A stretch of DNA of 64,000 nt from an uncultured Phycisphaerales bacterium (GTDB lineage: Bacteria > Planctomycetota > Phycisphaerae > Tepidisphaerales > Tepidisphaeraceae): contig CAIQIQ010000001.1 in assembly GCA_903871935.1 (NCBI GenBank), positions 1-64,000 of the forward strand, in the 5' to 3' direction. Shown here piece after piece: positions 43,996 through 53,718 of this stretch; position 1 is the first letter of the stretch, and each line of letters begins with the position of its first letter. The translations under genes and the position numbers were made by a program. Below the pieces are notes generated by a model. That model was not told the origin of the DNA. It did no database searches and worked only from the letters and a program-made list of their open reading frames with translations.

Positions 43996-44688
43996 TCAGA
44001 TGGTTGGTTGATCCGCTACAGAAGACGGGCGCTGAGCATGTGCCAGCAGTATTTCCAGAGGCAGCGCGGCGAGGGATTCAATGCGCAGATCAGCCGCCGA
44101 CAGGTCGAGGTTGCGGGTGAGCGGGTTGGGCACGGCGACGCAGAAGATGCCGGCTGCGGTGGCCGCCGCGATGCCGGTGGGGGAGTCCTCGAAGGCGATG
44201 GCCAACCCGGGTGCTGCGCCAAGGCATTCGAGTGTCGCGAGATAGGGCGCTGGATCGGGCTTGTGCGCGGTTGTGTGTTCCGCACAGGTAATGCAGGAGA
44301 AGCGGCCGATGATTCCCATGCGCTCCAAGTGGCCGCAGACCCACGCCGACGCGGAACTTGACGCGATGCCGACCCGCAGACCCAGCCGGAGGGCATCGCG
44401 AAGATACGTTTGCACGCCTGGTCGCAGTTCCAGATTGACGTTTAACTCGCGTACACGGCGTCGCTTCTCTTCGCGTAGCGACTCGCGATGTATCCTCCGA
44501 CCGCTGAGCTTCTCCAGATGCAGGTAGGGATCGAAAAAGTCGTTAGTCCGCCCGATGTGCTGTGACCAGACACTGAGTTCAAGATGACAGCCGTGCTCGG
44601 CATAGATGGCCTGCCAGATCTGCCACTCGGTAGTTTCGGTGTCGAGGATCATGCCGTCAAAATCGAAGATCAGTGCCTGGATGGGCAT
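43996..44688 (-). CDS. HAD-superfamily hydrolase (phosphoglucomutase/phosphatase-like)
   Basis: The 230-residue protein has HAD motif I DFDGMILDTE (the second Asp of DxD is replaced by Gly-Met-Ile: DFDGM), motif II with SSSASAW, Lys in AHKPDP and motif IV FEDSPTGI. A helical cap lies between motifs I and II, as in subfamily I phosphoglycolate or beta-phosphoglucomutase-like enzymes. Substrate unknown. I begin at the ATG at 44688 because motif I follows it directly; a longer reading would enter the tRNA region. No clear ribosome-binding site. Confidence 0.82.
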   Translation of the reverse strand: MPIQALIFDFDGMILDTETTEWQIWQAIYAEHGCHLELSVWSQHIGRTNDFFDPYLHLEKLSGRRIHRESLREEKRRRVRELNVNLELRPGVQTYLRDALRLGLRVGIASSSASAWVCGHLERMGIIGRFSCITCAEHTTAHKPDPAPYLATLECLGAAPGLAIAFEDSPTGIAAATAAGIFCVAVPNPLTRNLDLSAADLRIESLAALPLEILLAHAQRPSSVADQPTI

Positions 44689-44709
44689 GGCGAAGGAGAT
44701 CCCAAACAG

Positions 44710-44733
44710 AAGGACCGGCATAAGCCGGTCCTT
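44710..44733 (-). terminator. Hairpin downstream of tRNA-Val
   Basis: AAGGACCGG (44710-44718) and CCGGTCCTT (44725-44733) form a perfect 9-bp stem with a 6-base loop. It lies 9 bases beyond the 3' end of the tRNA on the minus strand. Only a weak T-rich stretch follows, but its location supports a terminator for the tRNA. Confidence 0.6.
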
Positions 44734-44742
44734 GGACAGAAG

Positions 44743-44816
44743 TGGGCGGTACAGGGCTCGAACCTGTGACCCCCAGCGTGTCATGCTGGTGCGCTAGCCA
44801 ACTGCGCCAACCGCCC
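44743..44816 (-). tRNA. tRNA-Val (GAC)
   Basis: Read on the minus strand, the 74-base RNA folds as a standard cloverleaf. The acceptor stem is GGGCGGT/ACCGCCC, the anticodon stem CCAGC/GCTGG with loop ATGACAC (anticodon GAC) and the T-arm ACAGG-TTCGAGC-CCTGT. The discriminator is A, and the CCA end is not encoded. Confidence 0.97.
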
Positions 44817-44836
44817 ATCTCATTCGATACAATGGG

Positions 44837-44864
44837 AGTATAACGATAGGCGCCGGTCTGGCAA
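44837..44864 (-). promoter_or_regulatory. Promoter of tRNA-Val
   Basis: On the minus strand TTGCCA (44859-44864) and TATACT (44837-44842) are spaced by 16 bases, about 20 bases before the tRNA. Both hexamers are close to the housekeeping consensus. Confidence 0.65.
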
Positions 44865-44871
44865 GGTCGGT

Positions 44872-44900
44872 TTGACAAACGTGCGATCGCAACCTTTGAT
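44872..44900 (+). promoter_or_regulatory. Promoter of the TIM-barrel isomerase gene, probably leaderless
   Basis: TTGACA (44872-44877) and TTTGAT (44895-44900) are spaced by 17 bases. The ATG at 44912 lies 11 bases after the -10, so the transcript would begin within about five bases of the start codon. It is divergent from the tRNA promoter. Confidence 0.55.
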
Positions 44901-44911
44901 GGGTCAACATC

Positions 44912-45751
44912 ATGCAGCTTGCGTTCTCAACCAATGCGTACACGCGATTTGACCTTGCACGCGCACTGCAGGGGATTCGCGATGCCGGATTTGGCGCCGC
45001 GGAGATCCTGGCCGATGTGCCGCATGCCTATCCGGGCACGCTCAATAGCGCCCTGACCTACCAGATCGCGAGGCTGGTGGAGCGTAGCGGGCTCAAGATC
45101 AGCAATATCAACGCGAATTGCAGTTTCGGCTATTTTCGCGATCCGCCGCCCGAGGCGTTCTTTGAGCCCAGCCTGATCAGCCCAAACTCGGTGCGCCGTG
45201 AGGATCGGATTCGGATGATCGGGCACTGCCTGGAGTTGGCGCGCGCGGTGGGGGCGTTGAATATCTCGATCACCAGCGGGCGGATGACCGGTGGGGTTCC
45301 GCCGGCACGAGCGGCGGAACTCCTGAAAGAGGGGCTGCTGCGGGTATTGGAGATGGCGGAGCGTGCGCGAGTGGATGTCGGGATCGAGTGCGAGCCGGGA
45401 TTGTACATCGAATACGCCAGCGAGCTGCGCGAGTGGATCGACCGGCTTGGGCATCCGCGGCTGGGGGCGAATCTTGATGTCGGGCACAGCCAGGTGCTGG
45501 GGGAGAGCATCCCGGAGGCGATTGCACTGCTCAAGGGGCGGATCTGGAACCTGCATGTGGAAGACATTCCTGGCCGGAAGCATTACCACATGATTCCCGG
45601 CGAGGGGACGATGGATTGGGTGGCCCTGCGCAATGCGTTGCAGGAGACCGGGTATGCGCGAAGCGTAACGGTTGAGTTGTATACCCAGACAGAAGATCCG
45701 GACGGGGCAGCACGTAAGAGCCATGCGTATCTCGGCCGGCTGTTTGAGTAG
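44912..45751 (+). CDS. Sugar-phosphate isomerase/epimerase-like TIM barrel (AP_endonuc_2)
   Basis: The 279-residue protein has the xylose-isomerase-like TIM barrel pattern. STNAYTRFDL starts strand 1, and DAGFGAAEIL, VDVGIECEPG, LGANLDVGHS and NLHVEDIPG give the metal ligands Glu, Asp/His and His; the final VTVELYTQTEDP carries the last Glu. Such enzymes isomerise or epimerise sugars or inositol-related compounds; the substrate is unknown. No ribosome-binding site is seen. Confidence 0.83.
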   Translation: MQLAFSTNAYTRFDLARALQGIRDAGFGAAEILADVPHAYPGTLNSALTYQIARLVERSGLKISNINANCSFGYFRDPPPEAFFEPSLISPNSVRREDRIRMIGHCLELARAVGALNISITSGRMTGGVPPARAAELLKEGLLRVLEMAERARVDVGIECEPGLYIEYASELREWIDRLGHPRLGANLDVGHSQVLGESIPEAIALLKGRIWNLHVEDIPGRKHYHMIPGEGTMDWVALRNALQETGYARSVTVELYTQTEDPDGAARKSHAYLGRLFE

Positions 45752-45812
45752 GTGATTGGGTTAATGCGCTGCTTGAGGTGCGATATGGGCCGAAATGCGG
45801 CATAATGTCGGT

Positions 45813-47195
45813 ATGGAACAGAATCGTTGCACCCCAATTCGAGTTTTATTGGCGGCGGTTGCTGTGATGTTAATCACAGCAGGCTGTTCATCATCGTCGC
45901 ATTGGAAGAATCATCCTGGCAACAGTGCAATGGCCGGGCAGATTGATGCGGTCAGGCTGTCGTCAGATATGGGAGGGCTGCTGGCACGGTTGTCCAGCGA
46001 TGCTATAGCTACCGGGGCTGCGATCGCGGCCAATACCAAGAGCCGTGAAGTGCGGGAAGCCAGTTTGAGCTTTCGCATAGACGTATCTCGCGCGATGGAT
46101 TCGCTTGAGGCCATTGAGGATCCGCGGCAGCAGTTCCTCGCCACATGGCTTGCTATCGTGCAGTTCCGCCAGCGATTGCAGGGTCGCGGCGAAACGTCGC
46201 TGTTTGGTGACCAGCAGGCAACGGCAATGCAGTTGGCGGGGCGCATGGAGGCAGCGGTGCTGGAGGTTGGCCGGCGCTGTGTCTCGGCTGAGAGGATCGA
46301 GGCGGCGGCTGACGATATTGAGTCTTTGGCATCGAGCCGGCCGTCGTTGCTGGCAAATCCGGCCGCGGCAGCACAGCCCATTAATCCACAGACTCGAAGT
46401 GATCTTACAGCGATCGTCTCCATCCCGTTTGCACCCGTTGAGGGACTGCGCGGCGTTGGCGATACACCGGCGGCCATTGATCGGTTCACCAGGCAAACCG
46501 GGTCGTTGGGCATCATTGTTCGCGATTTGCCCCAGGAAGCTCGCTGGAATGCCGAACTTCTCATGCTTGAGGCGGAGAAGTCTGGCGTGCTTGCCCAAGG
46601 GCTGGAGGCGCTGAAGCGGGTGGAGAAGCTGGCCGAGGAGATGCGCCAGGTGGCAGCCACCATGCCGGCGAGCGTGGGCGACCAGGTGGATCGATCGCTG
46701 AAGTCGGTGGCTCAGATGCAGCCGAATGTCGATGCGACGTTGCGCCTGGCGACGGGGGTGGTGCAGAAGACTGATGCGGCATTGGGCCGGGCAGAGCAGG
46801 CAGCGGCAGCAACTTCAGAACTGGCCCGGCAGATACCGGGAATAATCGCGGAGTACGAGAGGGCCGCTAAAGAGACGCGTGCACTGCTGTCGGAGATTAC
46901 GGCGATGCAGCAGAGAGCCGAGGGCAAGCCGGCCCAACCGCCGGACTGGACTGCGCCGTCGATTGAGGCCGCTTCGAAACGGGTGGAGGCGGCGGTCATC
47001 CAGATTCGCGGCGTGCTCTCGGATATCGGGCGTCAGCCGACTGGACCAACCCAGTTCGACGCTGCCGCGGACCGCATGGAGCGTCTGCTGAACCGGGCCG
47101 CGTTGTACGGGGCTGAACTGGCCGTGCTGGTTTTTGCGCTGGCGGTGCTCTATCGCCGCATGGGAAGGGGCAAAGCGGTGGGCGGGCCGAAGTGA
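45813..47195 (+). CDS. Coiled-coil-rich lipoprotein, unknown function
   Basis: The 460-residue protein has a lipoprotein signal (LITAGC). The body is helical, Ala-rich and has heptad-like stretches (ALGRAEQAAAATSELARQIPG, LEALKRVEKLAEEMRQV), resembling the helical parts of methyl-accepting proteins, but there is no HAMP or signalling domain. A single transmembrane helix near 435-453 is followed by a basic cytoplasmic end. CATAAT lies six bases before the ATG at 45813; an ATG 18 bases earlier is possible. Confidence 0.6.
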   Translation: MEQNRCTPIRVLLAAVAVMLITAGCSSSSHWKNHPGNSAMAGQIDAVRLSSDMGGLLARLSSDAIATGAAIAANTKSREVREASLSFRIDVSRAMDSLEAIEDPRQQFLATWLAIVQFRQRLQGRGETSLFGDQQATAMQLAGRMEAAVLEVGRRCVSAERIEAAADDIESLASSRPSLLANPAAAAQPINPQTRSDLTAIVSIPFAPVEGLRGVGDTPAAIDRFTRQTGSLGIIVRDLPQEARWNAELLMLEAEKSGVLAQGLEALKRVEKLAEEMRQVAATMPASVGDQVDRSLKSVAQMQPNVDATLRLATGVVQKTDAALGRAEQAAAATSELARQIPGIIAEYERAAKETRALLSEITAMQQRAEGKPAQPPDWTAPSIEAASKRVEAAVIQIRGVLSDIGRQPTGPTQFDAAADRMERLLNRAALYGAELAVLVFALAVLYRRMGRGKAVGGPK

Positions 47196-47256
47196 AGCCG
47201 CGGCACAGGCGCATCAGGGCTGTGTCCTGGTGTTACCACGCAGGTATACTTCTCCG

Positions 47257-48195
47257 ATGATCATTGATGTGCACACGCATATCTGTGCACTGGGACGCGG
47301 TGGGATGACCTCGGAAAGGCTCATCAGGTCTCCGGCGTTCCGGTTTATGCGCTGGTGGCTGGGTATCCACGGCGAGCGCAGCACGTGGCCCGCTCAGCTT
47401 GAGACGGCAATGCTTCGGACTATCGATGAGTCGGGGCTCGACAAGGCGGCGATTCTCGCCTTCGATGCTGTGCATCGCGAGGATGGCACGCGCGATGATG
47501 CCAATACACATCTGTATGTCGAAAACGATTATGTCGCCGAACTGGCCGCACGGAATGCGAAAGTGCTTTTCGGAGCGTCAATCCATCCGTATCGGCGCGA
47601 TGCCGTGGGAGAGCTGGAGCGCTGTGTGAAAATGGGGGCGGTGTTGGTCAAATGGCTGCCGCTGACGCAGGTTATGAACCCGGCCAATCCCCGTTGCTTC
47701 CCGTTCTATGAAGCCATGGCCCACCACCGCATCCCGCTGCTGTGCCACACCGGTGGCGAACAGACGCTTACCGCGCCGGACAGGACGGTTCGCGATCCGG
47801 CCAGACTGCTGCCGGCGTTGCAGCGAGGCGTGACGGTCATCGCCGCTCACTGCGGAACTCGCTCGTTGTGGTGGGAAGAGAGTTATCTCGAGACCTTCTG
47901 CGAGATGGCGAAGCAGCATGAGCGCTTTTATGGCGACACGGCCGCCATCACGCTGCCAACACGGAACTACTGTCTCAAGCGATTGCTGTCCGATGCGCAG
48001 GTACGCGGCAAACTCGTCCATGGAAGTGATTGGCCGGTCGTATCTTGGCCGCCGGTTCGCCATCTGGGACTACTGCAGAGCTGGCGTTCGCTCCGCGAAA
48101 GGAACTGGATGAAACGTGATATCTTGATCAAGAAGCAACTCGGCCTCGACGATGCCTACTGGCACCGGGTGGCGAGCATTCTTCGCTTGCCGTAG
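47257..48195 (+). CDS. Amidohydrolase-family metal-dependent hydrolase
   Basis: The 312-residue protein shows MIIDVHTHI (the His-x-His metal site), LLCHTGGE, VIAAHCGTRS and KLVHGSDWP with the catalytic Asp, the order expected of amidohydro_2 (TatD/DHPK-like) enzymes. The central VLVKWLPLTQ carries a Lys at the bridging position. The substrate is unknown. The perfect -10 hexamer TATACT (47245-47250) lies six bases before the ATG and no ribosome-binding site is seen. Confidence 0.8.
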   Translation: MIIDVHTHICALGRGGMTSERLIRSPAFRFMRWWLGIHGERSTWPAQLETAMLRTIDESGLDKAAILAFDAVHREDGTRDDANTHLYVENDYVAELAARNAKVLFGASIHPYRRDAVGELERCVKMGAVLVKWLPLTQVMNPANPRCFPFYEAMAHHRIPLLCHTGGEQTLTAPDRTVRDPARLLPALQRGVTVIAAHCGTRSLWWEESYLETFCEMAKQHERFYGDTAAITLPTRNYCLKRLLSDAQVRGKLVHGSDWPVVSWPPVRHLGLLQSWRSLRERNWMKRDILIKKQLGLDDAYWHRVASILRLP

Positions 48196-48241
48196 TCTGG
48201 CGCAGCTTTCGCAACGGAGCGCTGCGCACTATGCTTCGCCT

Positions 48242-49201
48242 ATGGAATTGATCACGATACCGGCAACGACGCTACGTGTGTCCCGGATATGCATGGGAAC
48301 CGCGGACTGGGATTCATCGATTCAAGGCGATGACGTTCGCCGTCTGCTGGAGAGCTATCTGGATCAGGGCGGGAATTTCCTTGATACGGCCCACTGCTAC
48401 GCCGTGTGGCTTGATGGCGGCAAGGGCGATGGTCGCAGCGAGCGAGCAGTCGGGCGGGCGGTGCGCCAGCTCAAGGTCCGCGACCGCGTCATCATCGCCT
48501 CCAAGGGTGGGCATCCGACCATTAACGATGCTTACCAACGGCCGCCGCAGACGCTTGAGCGAAAGATCGTTGAGCGCGACCTTGCCGATAGTCTCGAACG
48601 CCTGCAAATGGACACGATCGATCTCTATTACCTCCACCGCGATGATGGCATCACGCCAGTTGCCGAGGTCATCGAGATGCTCAATGAGTTTGTCCGCCAG
48701 AAGCGCATTCGCTTCTTCGCCGCCAGTAACTGGAGCACGACGAAATTGCAGCAGGCGAACGCCTATGCGGCGACGAAGAGACTGCAGGGCTTCTGCTGTT
48801 CGCAGGTCTGCTGGGCGCTGGCGACACCGACCTGGAAGATTGCCGACGGCGAGCCGACGGTTCGCTATCCGCTCGATGTCGACCGCCGCTGGCACGCTCA
48901 GCACCACTTGCCCATCATGGCCTACAGTGCGACCGCTCGGGGCTACTTCGCTACGGAAGGCAAGGCCAAGGAAGGCTACGATACGCAGGAGAATGCTGGC
49001 CGCCTGGCGCGCGCCCAGCAGCTTGCGAAGCAACTGGGCAAAACCACGAACCAGATCGCTATTGCCTGGCTGATGAATCAGCCGTTCCGGGTAGTGCCGA
49101 TAACCGGTACGGTCAAAGCGGACCATCTCAGCGACACAATGGCGGCGGAGGGCATTCGTCTCACCGATCAGCAGGTGCGCTGGCTGGAGAAGGGGCAGTG
49201 A
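48242..49201 (+). CDS. Aldo/keto reductase
   Basis: The 319-residue protein has the AKR pattern: NFLDTAHCYAVW (Asp, Tyr), IASKGG (Lys), YYLHRDD (His) and the NAD(P)-binding PITGTV near the end. The insert QRPPQTLERKIV is slightly longer than in the AKR at 31001. Substrate unknown. TATGCT lies six bases before the ATG. Its stop is overlapped by the GTG start of the ABC ATPase (GTGA), so the two are coupled. Confidence 0.85.
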   Translation: MELITIPATTLRVSRICMGTADWDSSIQGDDVRRLLESYLDQGGNFLDTAHCYAVWLDGGKGDGRSERAVGRAVRQLKVRDRVIIASKGGHPTINDAYQRPPQTLERKIVERDLADSLERLQMDTIDLYYLHRDDGITPVAEVIEMLNEFVRQKRIRFFAASNWSTTKLQQANAYAATKRLQGFCCSQVCWALATPTWKIADGEPTVRYPLDVDRRWHAQHHLPIMAYSATARGYFATEGKAKEGYDTQENAGRLARAQQLAKQLGKTTNQIAIAWLMNQPFRVVPITGTVKADHLSDTMAAEGIRLTDQQVRWLEKGQ

Positions 49202-50007
49202 TCGCACGACGCCAGGTACTTGCGGAACTTGCCAGTGCCGGTGTTCTCCGCGGCCGGCGCTGGATCTTGCGCAATGTGAGCTTGACGCTGCCGGCGCACA
49301 CCATCTCCGCTGTCATCGGCCCCAACGGCAGCGGTAAGAGCACACTGGCGAAGCTGTTGACCGGCCAGATCTGGCCCAGCGAAGGCAGCGCCCGGGTCCA
49401 CGATGGCAAGCGCCTTGTGGCGGCCGGTACAGGTCGCTCGGCGGTGCGCGTCGTTCAGCCCTCTGCGCCACTGGACTTTGAATCCGCCCTGACAGTTCGT
49501 CAGATCATCTGGACCGGCTTCTTTGGCACGCTGGGGCTCTATCAGCGGCCCACCCGTACGATGCAGCGGCGCACGGATGCCCTGATTGCATCCATTGGGC
49601 TGCAGCAGGTTGGCGACAACCCATACGGGCAGCTTTCCACCGGCGAACGCGTGCGCACTCTGATTGCCCGTGCCATGGCGATCCGGCCGCGCCTGCTGGT
49701 GCTGGATGAGCCGACCACGGGACTGGACCTGCTTGCCCGCGAACAGGTGATGATGACCATCGGCCGAGTGGTGCGCCGGAGCCGCAATACCGCCATCCTG
49801 CTGATCACCCACCACGTGGAGGAACTGCCTCCGCAGACCAAGCAAGTGATGATCCTTGCCCGCGGAAAGGTGATCGCCAGCGGCGAACCATCGGCCATCC
49901 TGACCGGCCAGACCCTCAGCCGAGCCTACGGCGTCAAGGTGGAAGTTCACCACCGGCACGGTCGGTATTACACCACCGTGCACCCACACGCGTGGCGAGA
50001 GCTATAG
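49198..50007 (+). CDS. ABC transporter ATP-binding protein (orphan)
   Basis: The 269-residue nucleotide-binding domain has Walker A GPNGSGKST, the Q-loop region VVQPSAPL, signature LSTGERVR (a variant of LSGGQ) and Walker B LLVLDEPTTGLD. There is an H-loop His in LLITHHVEEL. It resembles ModF/YlmA-type single ATPases that lack their own permease; no permease gene is next to it. It starts at GTG in a 4-base overlap with the aldo/keto reductase. A purine-rich AAGGGG lies four bases before the GTG. Confidence 0.83.
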   Translation: MIARRQVLAELASAGVLRGRRWILRNVSLTLPAHTISAVIGPNGSGKSTLAKLLTGQIWPSEGSARVHDGKRLVAAGTGRSAVRVVQPSAPLDFESALTVRQIIWTGFFGTLGLYQRPTRTMQRRTDALIASIGLQQVGDNPYGQLSTGERVRTLIARAMAIRPRLLVLDEPTTGLDLLAREQVMMTIGRVVRRSRNTAILLITHHVEELPPQTKQVMILARGKVIASGEPSAILTGQTLSRAYGVKVEVHHRHGRYYTTVHPHAWREL

Positions 50008-50068
50008 CGAGAGCTATAGAAAGCATAATTGACCTTCCGGCTCTGTGCCGGGCAGGTAAACTGTCGCT

Positions 50069-51595
50069 ATGGCAACAACTCCGGCGTGCGCGTTGGTGAT
50101 CTTCGGTGCCTCTGGCGACCTGGCACAGCGAAAGCTGGTGCCGGGGATCTATGGTCTGGCGAAGGAGAAGCTTCTGTCGGAACAGTTCATGCTCGTCGGG
50201 TTCGCCCGACATGAAATGACCGACGAGCAGTACCGCGATGAATGCAAGGCGGCCATCGAGAAGCACGCTCGTCTCAAGCCGATTGACGCCGAGGTGCTCA
50301 ACTGGCTTCTGCAGCGGACGTATTATGTCACGGCGGCCGACTATGGTGATGACCAATCTCACAAGCGTCTGCAGGATCGCCTGACCGAACTGGATGCGGT
50401 TCACGGCACCGGAGGCAACCGCCTGTTCTATCTCTCCACGCCGCCAGCACAGTTCGAGCCGATCATCGATTGTCTTGGCCAGCACGGCGCCTGCTCCTAC
50501 GAAAAGGCGGTGCGGCGACTGCTGGTAGAGAAGCCGTTCGGGACGGATCTGACCTCGGCAAGAGAACTCAATGCCATCGCGCACCGGTATTTCGATGAGA
50601 GCCAGATCTTCCGCATTGATCATTTTCTGGGAAAAGAAACAGTCCAGAACCTGATGGTGATGCGCTTTGCCAATGCGATCTTCGAACCGATCTGGAACTA
50701 CAAGTACATCGACCACGTGCAGATCACGGTTGCCGAGTCGCTGGGAGTGGGCACCCGCGGCGGCTATTACGACAAGAGTGGTGCCCTGCGCGACATGGTG
50801 CAGAACCACATCTTCCAGCTTATGGCCCTTGTGGCGATGGAGCCGCCGGTGGCGCTGGATGCGCAGAGCATCCGCGATGAGAAGGTGAAGGTGTATCGTT
50901 CGATTCGAGCCATGCGGCCCGTGCATGTCGATCAGCAGACTGTCCGCGGGCAGTACACTGGCGGTGTGATCGGTACGGTTACGACGGCCGGTTACCTCAA
51001 AGAGAAGGATGTCGCCGCCAATTCCAGGACCGAGACATTCACCGCCATCAAGCTGTTCATCGACAACTGGCGCTGGAGCGGCATGCCGTTCTTTCTTCGC
51101 ACCGGCAAATGTCTGTCCGAGAAGGTTTCGGAGGTCGTGGTTCGTTTCCGTTCCCCGCCCTTAACGCTTTTCCAGAAGCAGTGCGAATCGCCGGTGTATC
51201 CCAACGATCTGATCATTCGCGTCCAGCCGGATGAAGGGATCTCCTGGCGGCTCAACGGCAAGATGCCCGGTGGCTCGATGAACATTCGCAGCGTTGCCTT
51301 GGATTTCTCGTACAAGAGCACGTTTCACGCGGAAGCTCCGGAGGCCTATGAGCGGCTGATCGCTGATGCGATGACAGGGGATCAGACACTGTTCATTCGT
51401 GCCGATGAGGTGGAGGCGGCCTGGGCGGTGATTGATCCGATCGAGATCGCCTGGGCTGCAAGCAAGCGCGGCCCCGAGCCGTATGCTCCGGGGACATGGG
51501 GACCGGAGAGTGCTCAAAAGTTGATCGAACTCGACGGTCGACGCTGGCACGGCAATGGCGAGGAACCTGAGCCGATCATTGCCTGTTCGCTTTAG
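50069..51595 (+). CDS. zwf: Glucose-6-phosphate 1-dehydrogenase
   Basis: The 508-residue enzyme oxidises glucose-6-phosphate to 6-phosphogluconolactone, the entry to the oxidative pentose phosphate pathway. The N-terminal FGASGDLAQRKLVPG is the nucleotide site, and RIDHFLGKETVQNL is the signature with the catalytic His and Lys. VEKPFG and the later GMPFFLRTGK also fit. Length is normal. TAAACT lies six bases before the ATG and no ribosome-binding site is seen. It is not next to pgl or gnd in this window. Confidence 0.95.
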   Translation: MATTPACALVIFGASGDLAQRKLVPGIYGLAKEKLLSEQFMLVGFARHEMTDEQYRDECKAAIEKHARLKPIDAEVLNWLLQRTYYVTAADYGDDQSHKRLQDRLTELDAVHGTGGNRLFYLSTPPAQFEPIIDCLGQHGACSYEKAVRRLLVEKPFGTDLTSARELNAIAHRYFDESQIFRIDHFLGKETVQNLMVMRFANAIFEPIWNYKYIDHVQITVAESLGVGTRGGYYDKSGALRDMVQNHIFQLMALVAMEPPVALDAQSIRDEKVKVYRSIRAMRPVHVDQQTVRGQYTGGVIGTVTTAGYLKEKDVAANSRTETFTAIKLFIDNWRWSGMPFFLRTGKCLSEKVSEVVVRFRSPPLTLFQKQCESPVYPNDLIIRVQPDEGISWRLNGKMPGGSMNIRSVALDFSYKSTFHAEAPEAYERLIADAMTGDQTLFIRADEVEAAWAVIDPIEIAWAASKRGPEPYAPGTWGPESAQKLIELDGRRWHGNGEEPEPIIACSL

Positions 51596-51605
51596 CAGCG
51601 CTCGT

Positions 51606-53603
51606 TCATTTCTCCGGCCGCGTCGTCGCGGGCGTGTTCGGCAGCCGATCGTAGTCCAATTCGTACAGTTGCATCTCCGGCGGCGTGCCTGGCACGCGAC
51701 GCAGGCCCGCGTGCGGCGGATATAGCCCGATGATCGTTCGGGCGTTCGGGTCGTGCAGGTAGTGCGTTGCTCGGTAGTAGCGCGCGATGGCAAATACCTC
51801 CCCCAAGTCGGTTGAGTATGGCAGTCCCACTGCTTTGTTGGTCGCGGCCGCGCCAAACAGCAGTTCCCACGGGTTGCGGCACAGGATCACGGCGGTGGGC
51901 AGGTGTTCTTTGATCCACTCACCGGCCTGCGGGTAGAACGGCTGATCCGCATACGGATAAGACCACATCCCTGTGTGTGCCCGGTGATACGCCTTCAGGT
52001 CGTTCTCGTGAAGGCATGCCCATCCCACCGCGCCAGTGACCAGCACCGCCGTCACTGTCCAGTGCCACCGATCGACCCATTCTTGCCAGCGTCGAAGCCC
52101 TGGCCGTCGCAGCAGTTCGGCGAGGATCGCGATTGCCCAGTTCACCGGCATTTCCACGGCGAGCGCCGCCGCCGTGCAGCCCATTACCGCGATGGCCGGC
52201 AGGCACCCATAGGCGAGTCGTGACATGGGCTGCCATAGATACGAGATGAACAGCCACTGGCTTGTCAGCACGACAAAGATTGCCAGCGTCGGGAAGATCA
52301 GGGGTAGGGGGGGAGGGGCAGCGACCGCCGTCGGCGCGAGTTCTTCGCCCCGAATCTTCCACCATCGCCGCCACAGACTGCCGATGACAACTGCCGGCAC
52401 GGTCCCACATGCCAGTGCACACAGCAGCACAAATGCTCCCACGGTGCATGCCTCCGACACCGGTTCTTGCCACTGATCGATCGGCCGGATCGCCGCCGTG
52501 CTCGTGCCGAACTGCGGCGGCTCTCCATATAGCCAATCACGCACCTTCACCGCGATCGGTCCCAGGTCGTTCCACGCGTTTGCGTTCGTCTCCGTCCCCA
52601 GCAGCGCAAACCGCGCCATATCCGCCCGGTTCAGGTGCGAGATCCACTGGTATCGCTCCGGATCCACCCAGCGGTCACTGGTCCGCGGCAAGTCTCGTCC
52701 CCAGTATGGATGGTAGGTGTACTCATCCCACTCATCATCCCGCACCGACATGCCGTAATAGCCGCTGACATAGTTCTGCGTACTGTGGAACGAGTTTCCG
52801 TATCGCAGCCAATTGGACGCCATCCAGGGCGCCAGGCACAGCGCTGCCGTCAGCATGCCAAGCCACATCCAGCGCCGGGTGATCACCACATACCCGCCGG
52901 CCATGACCGCCAAGAGCGGATACAGTCCCACCAGCAGTATCAACGACCCCTTGGCGTAATACGCCAGTGCCGCCATCATCCCGGCCAGCAGATGCGCCCG
53001 CGGGTGCCGGCGCGTCGCCAGTAGCGCCGCCAGAAACCCCGTCACCAGCATCGCCACCGCCACATCCGATAGCGTCATCAGCGAAGCCGTGAACATCCCC
53101 AGATGTCCCATCATCAGCAGGCCGGCGACGAACCCTACGTACGTCCGCCGGCTGTAGACGTACCCCAGCAGTGCCGTCGCCAGCGGCAGCCCGATCGACC
53201 CGATCAGGATCGGCGCCAGCTTCGCCGCCCAAGCTTCCTGCCCGAACATCCACAGGAACGGCGCGATTGCAAACCCCATGAACGGCGGCCAATGATCTTC
53301 GCGTCGAGTGATATCCTGCGAGTAGGGGATGAAGAAGAAGCTGACATAGTTGACGTCCAGCCCGCGGCCTTGGGCCAGGCTTTGCCCCATTAATGCATAC
53401 GCCGCCGAGTCGGCGTGTCCGATGGTTTTTAGCGAACGGATTAGGTCGATCTTGTACGCCGCCACCCGCCACCCCAGCACGACAATGCCCACGACAACGA
53501 TCAGGATTCCGATCCGTGCGCGAACGTGGCGCAGTGCCGTGGTCCCCGGCCGCGCTTCGGCGCGGCCGGGGGCGACGGCTGGGGCAGACGCGGACTCGGT
53601 CAT
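51606..53603 (-). CDS. GT39/ArnT-like membrane glycosyltransferase
   Basis: The 665-residue protein has about eleven to thirteen hydrophobic segments. The first luminal loop includes GHADSAAYALMGQSLAQG, with the acidic residue expected of the catalytic loop, and the long C-terminal domain from about 540 is hydrophilic with EWIKEHLPTAVILCRNPWELLF. It is of the dolichyl-phosphate-mannose or lipid-sugar transferase type. It is longer than the GT39-like protein at 5357 and shares only general topology with it. It converges on zwf, with ten bases between. Confidence 0.75.
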   Translation of the reverse strand: MTESASAPAVAPGRAEARPGTTALRHVRARIGILIVVVGIVVLGWRVAAYKIDLIRSLKTIGHADSAAYALMGQSLAQGRGLDVNYVSFFFIPYSQDITRREDHWPPFMGFAIAPFLWMFGQEAWAAKLAPILIGSIGLPLATALLGYVYSRRTYVGFVAGLLMMGHLGMFTASLMTLSDVAVAMLVTGFLAALLATRRHPRAHLLAGMMAALAYYAKGSLILLVGLYPLLAVMAGGYVVITRRWMWLGMLTAALCLAPWMASNWLRYGNSFHSTQNYVSGYYGMSVRDDEWDEYTYHPYWGRDLPRTSDRWVDPERYQWISHLNRADMARFALLGTETNANAWNDLGPIAVKVRDWLYGEPPQFGTSTAAIRPIDQWQEPVSEACTVGAFVLLCALACGTVPAVVIGSLWRRWWKIRGEELAPTAVAAPPPLPLIFPTLAIFVVLTSQWLFISYLWQPMSRLAYGCLPAIAVMGCTAAALAVEMPVNWAIAILAELLRRPGLRRWQEWVDRWHWTVTAVLVTGAVGWACLHENDLKAYHRAHTGMWSYPYADQPFYPQAGEWIKEHLPTAVILCRNPWELLFGAAATNKAVGLPYSTDLGEVFAIARYYRATHYLHDPNARTIIGLYPPHAGLRRVPGTPPEMQLYELDYDRLPNTPATTRPEK

Positions 53604-53718
53604 GCGTGTCAGGATAACATCGGGCGCAGGCGGTCGGATAGTTCGTGCTGCGAGATTTTGTCCCAGGAGCGCTGGCTATGGTGCAGGTTGCCCATCGTGC
53701 CACTATACTCCTTGGTCT

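Noticed and set aside
44820-44911. A second tRNA next to tRNA-Val
   Set aside because: The region between the tRNA and the isomerase gene contains only the divergent promoters; no cloverleaf can be drawn.
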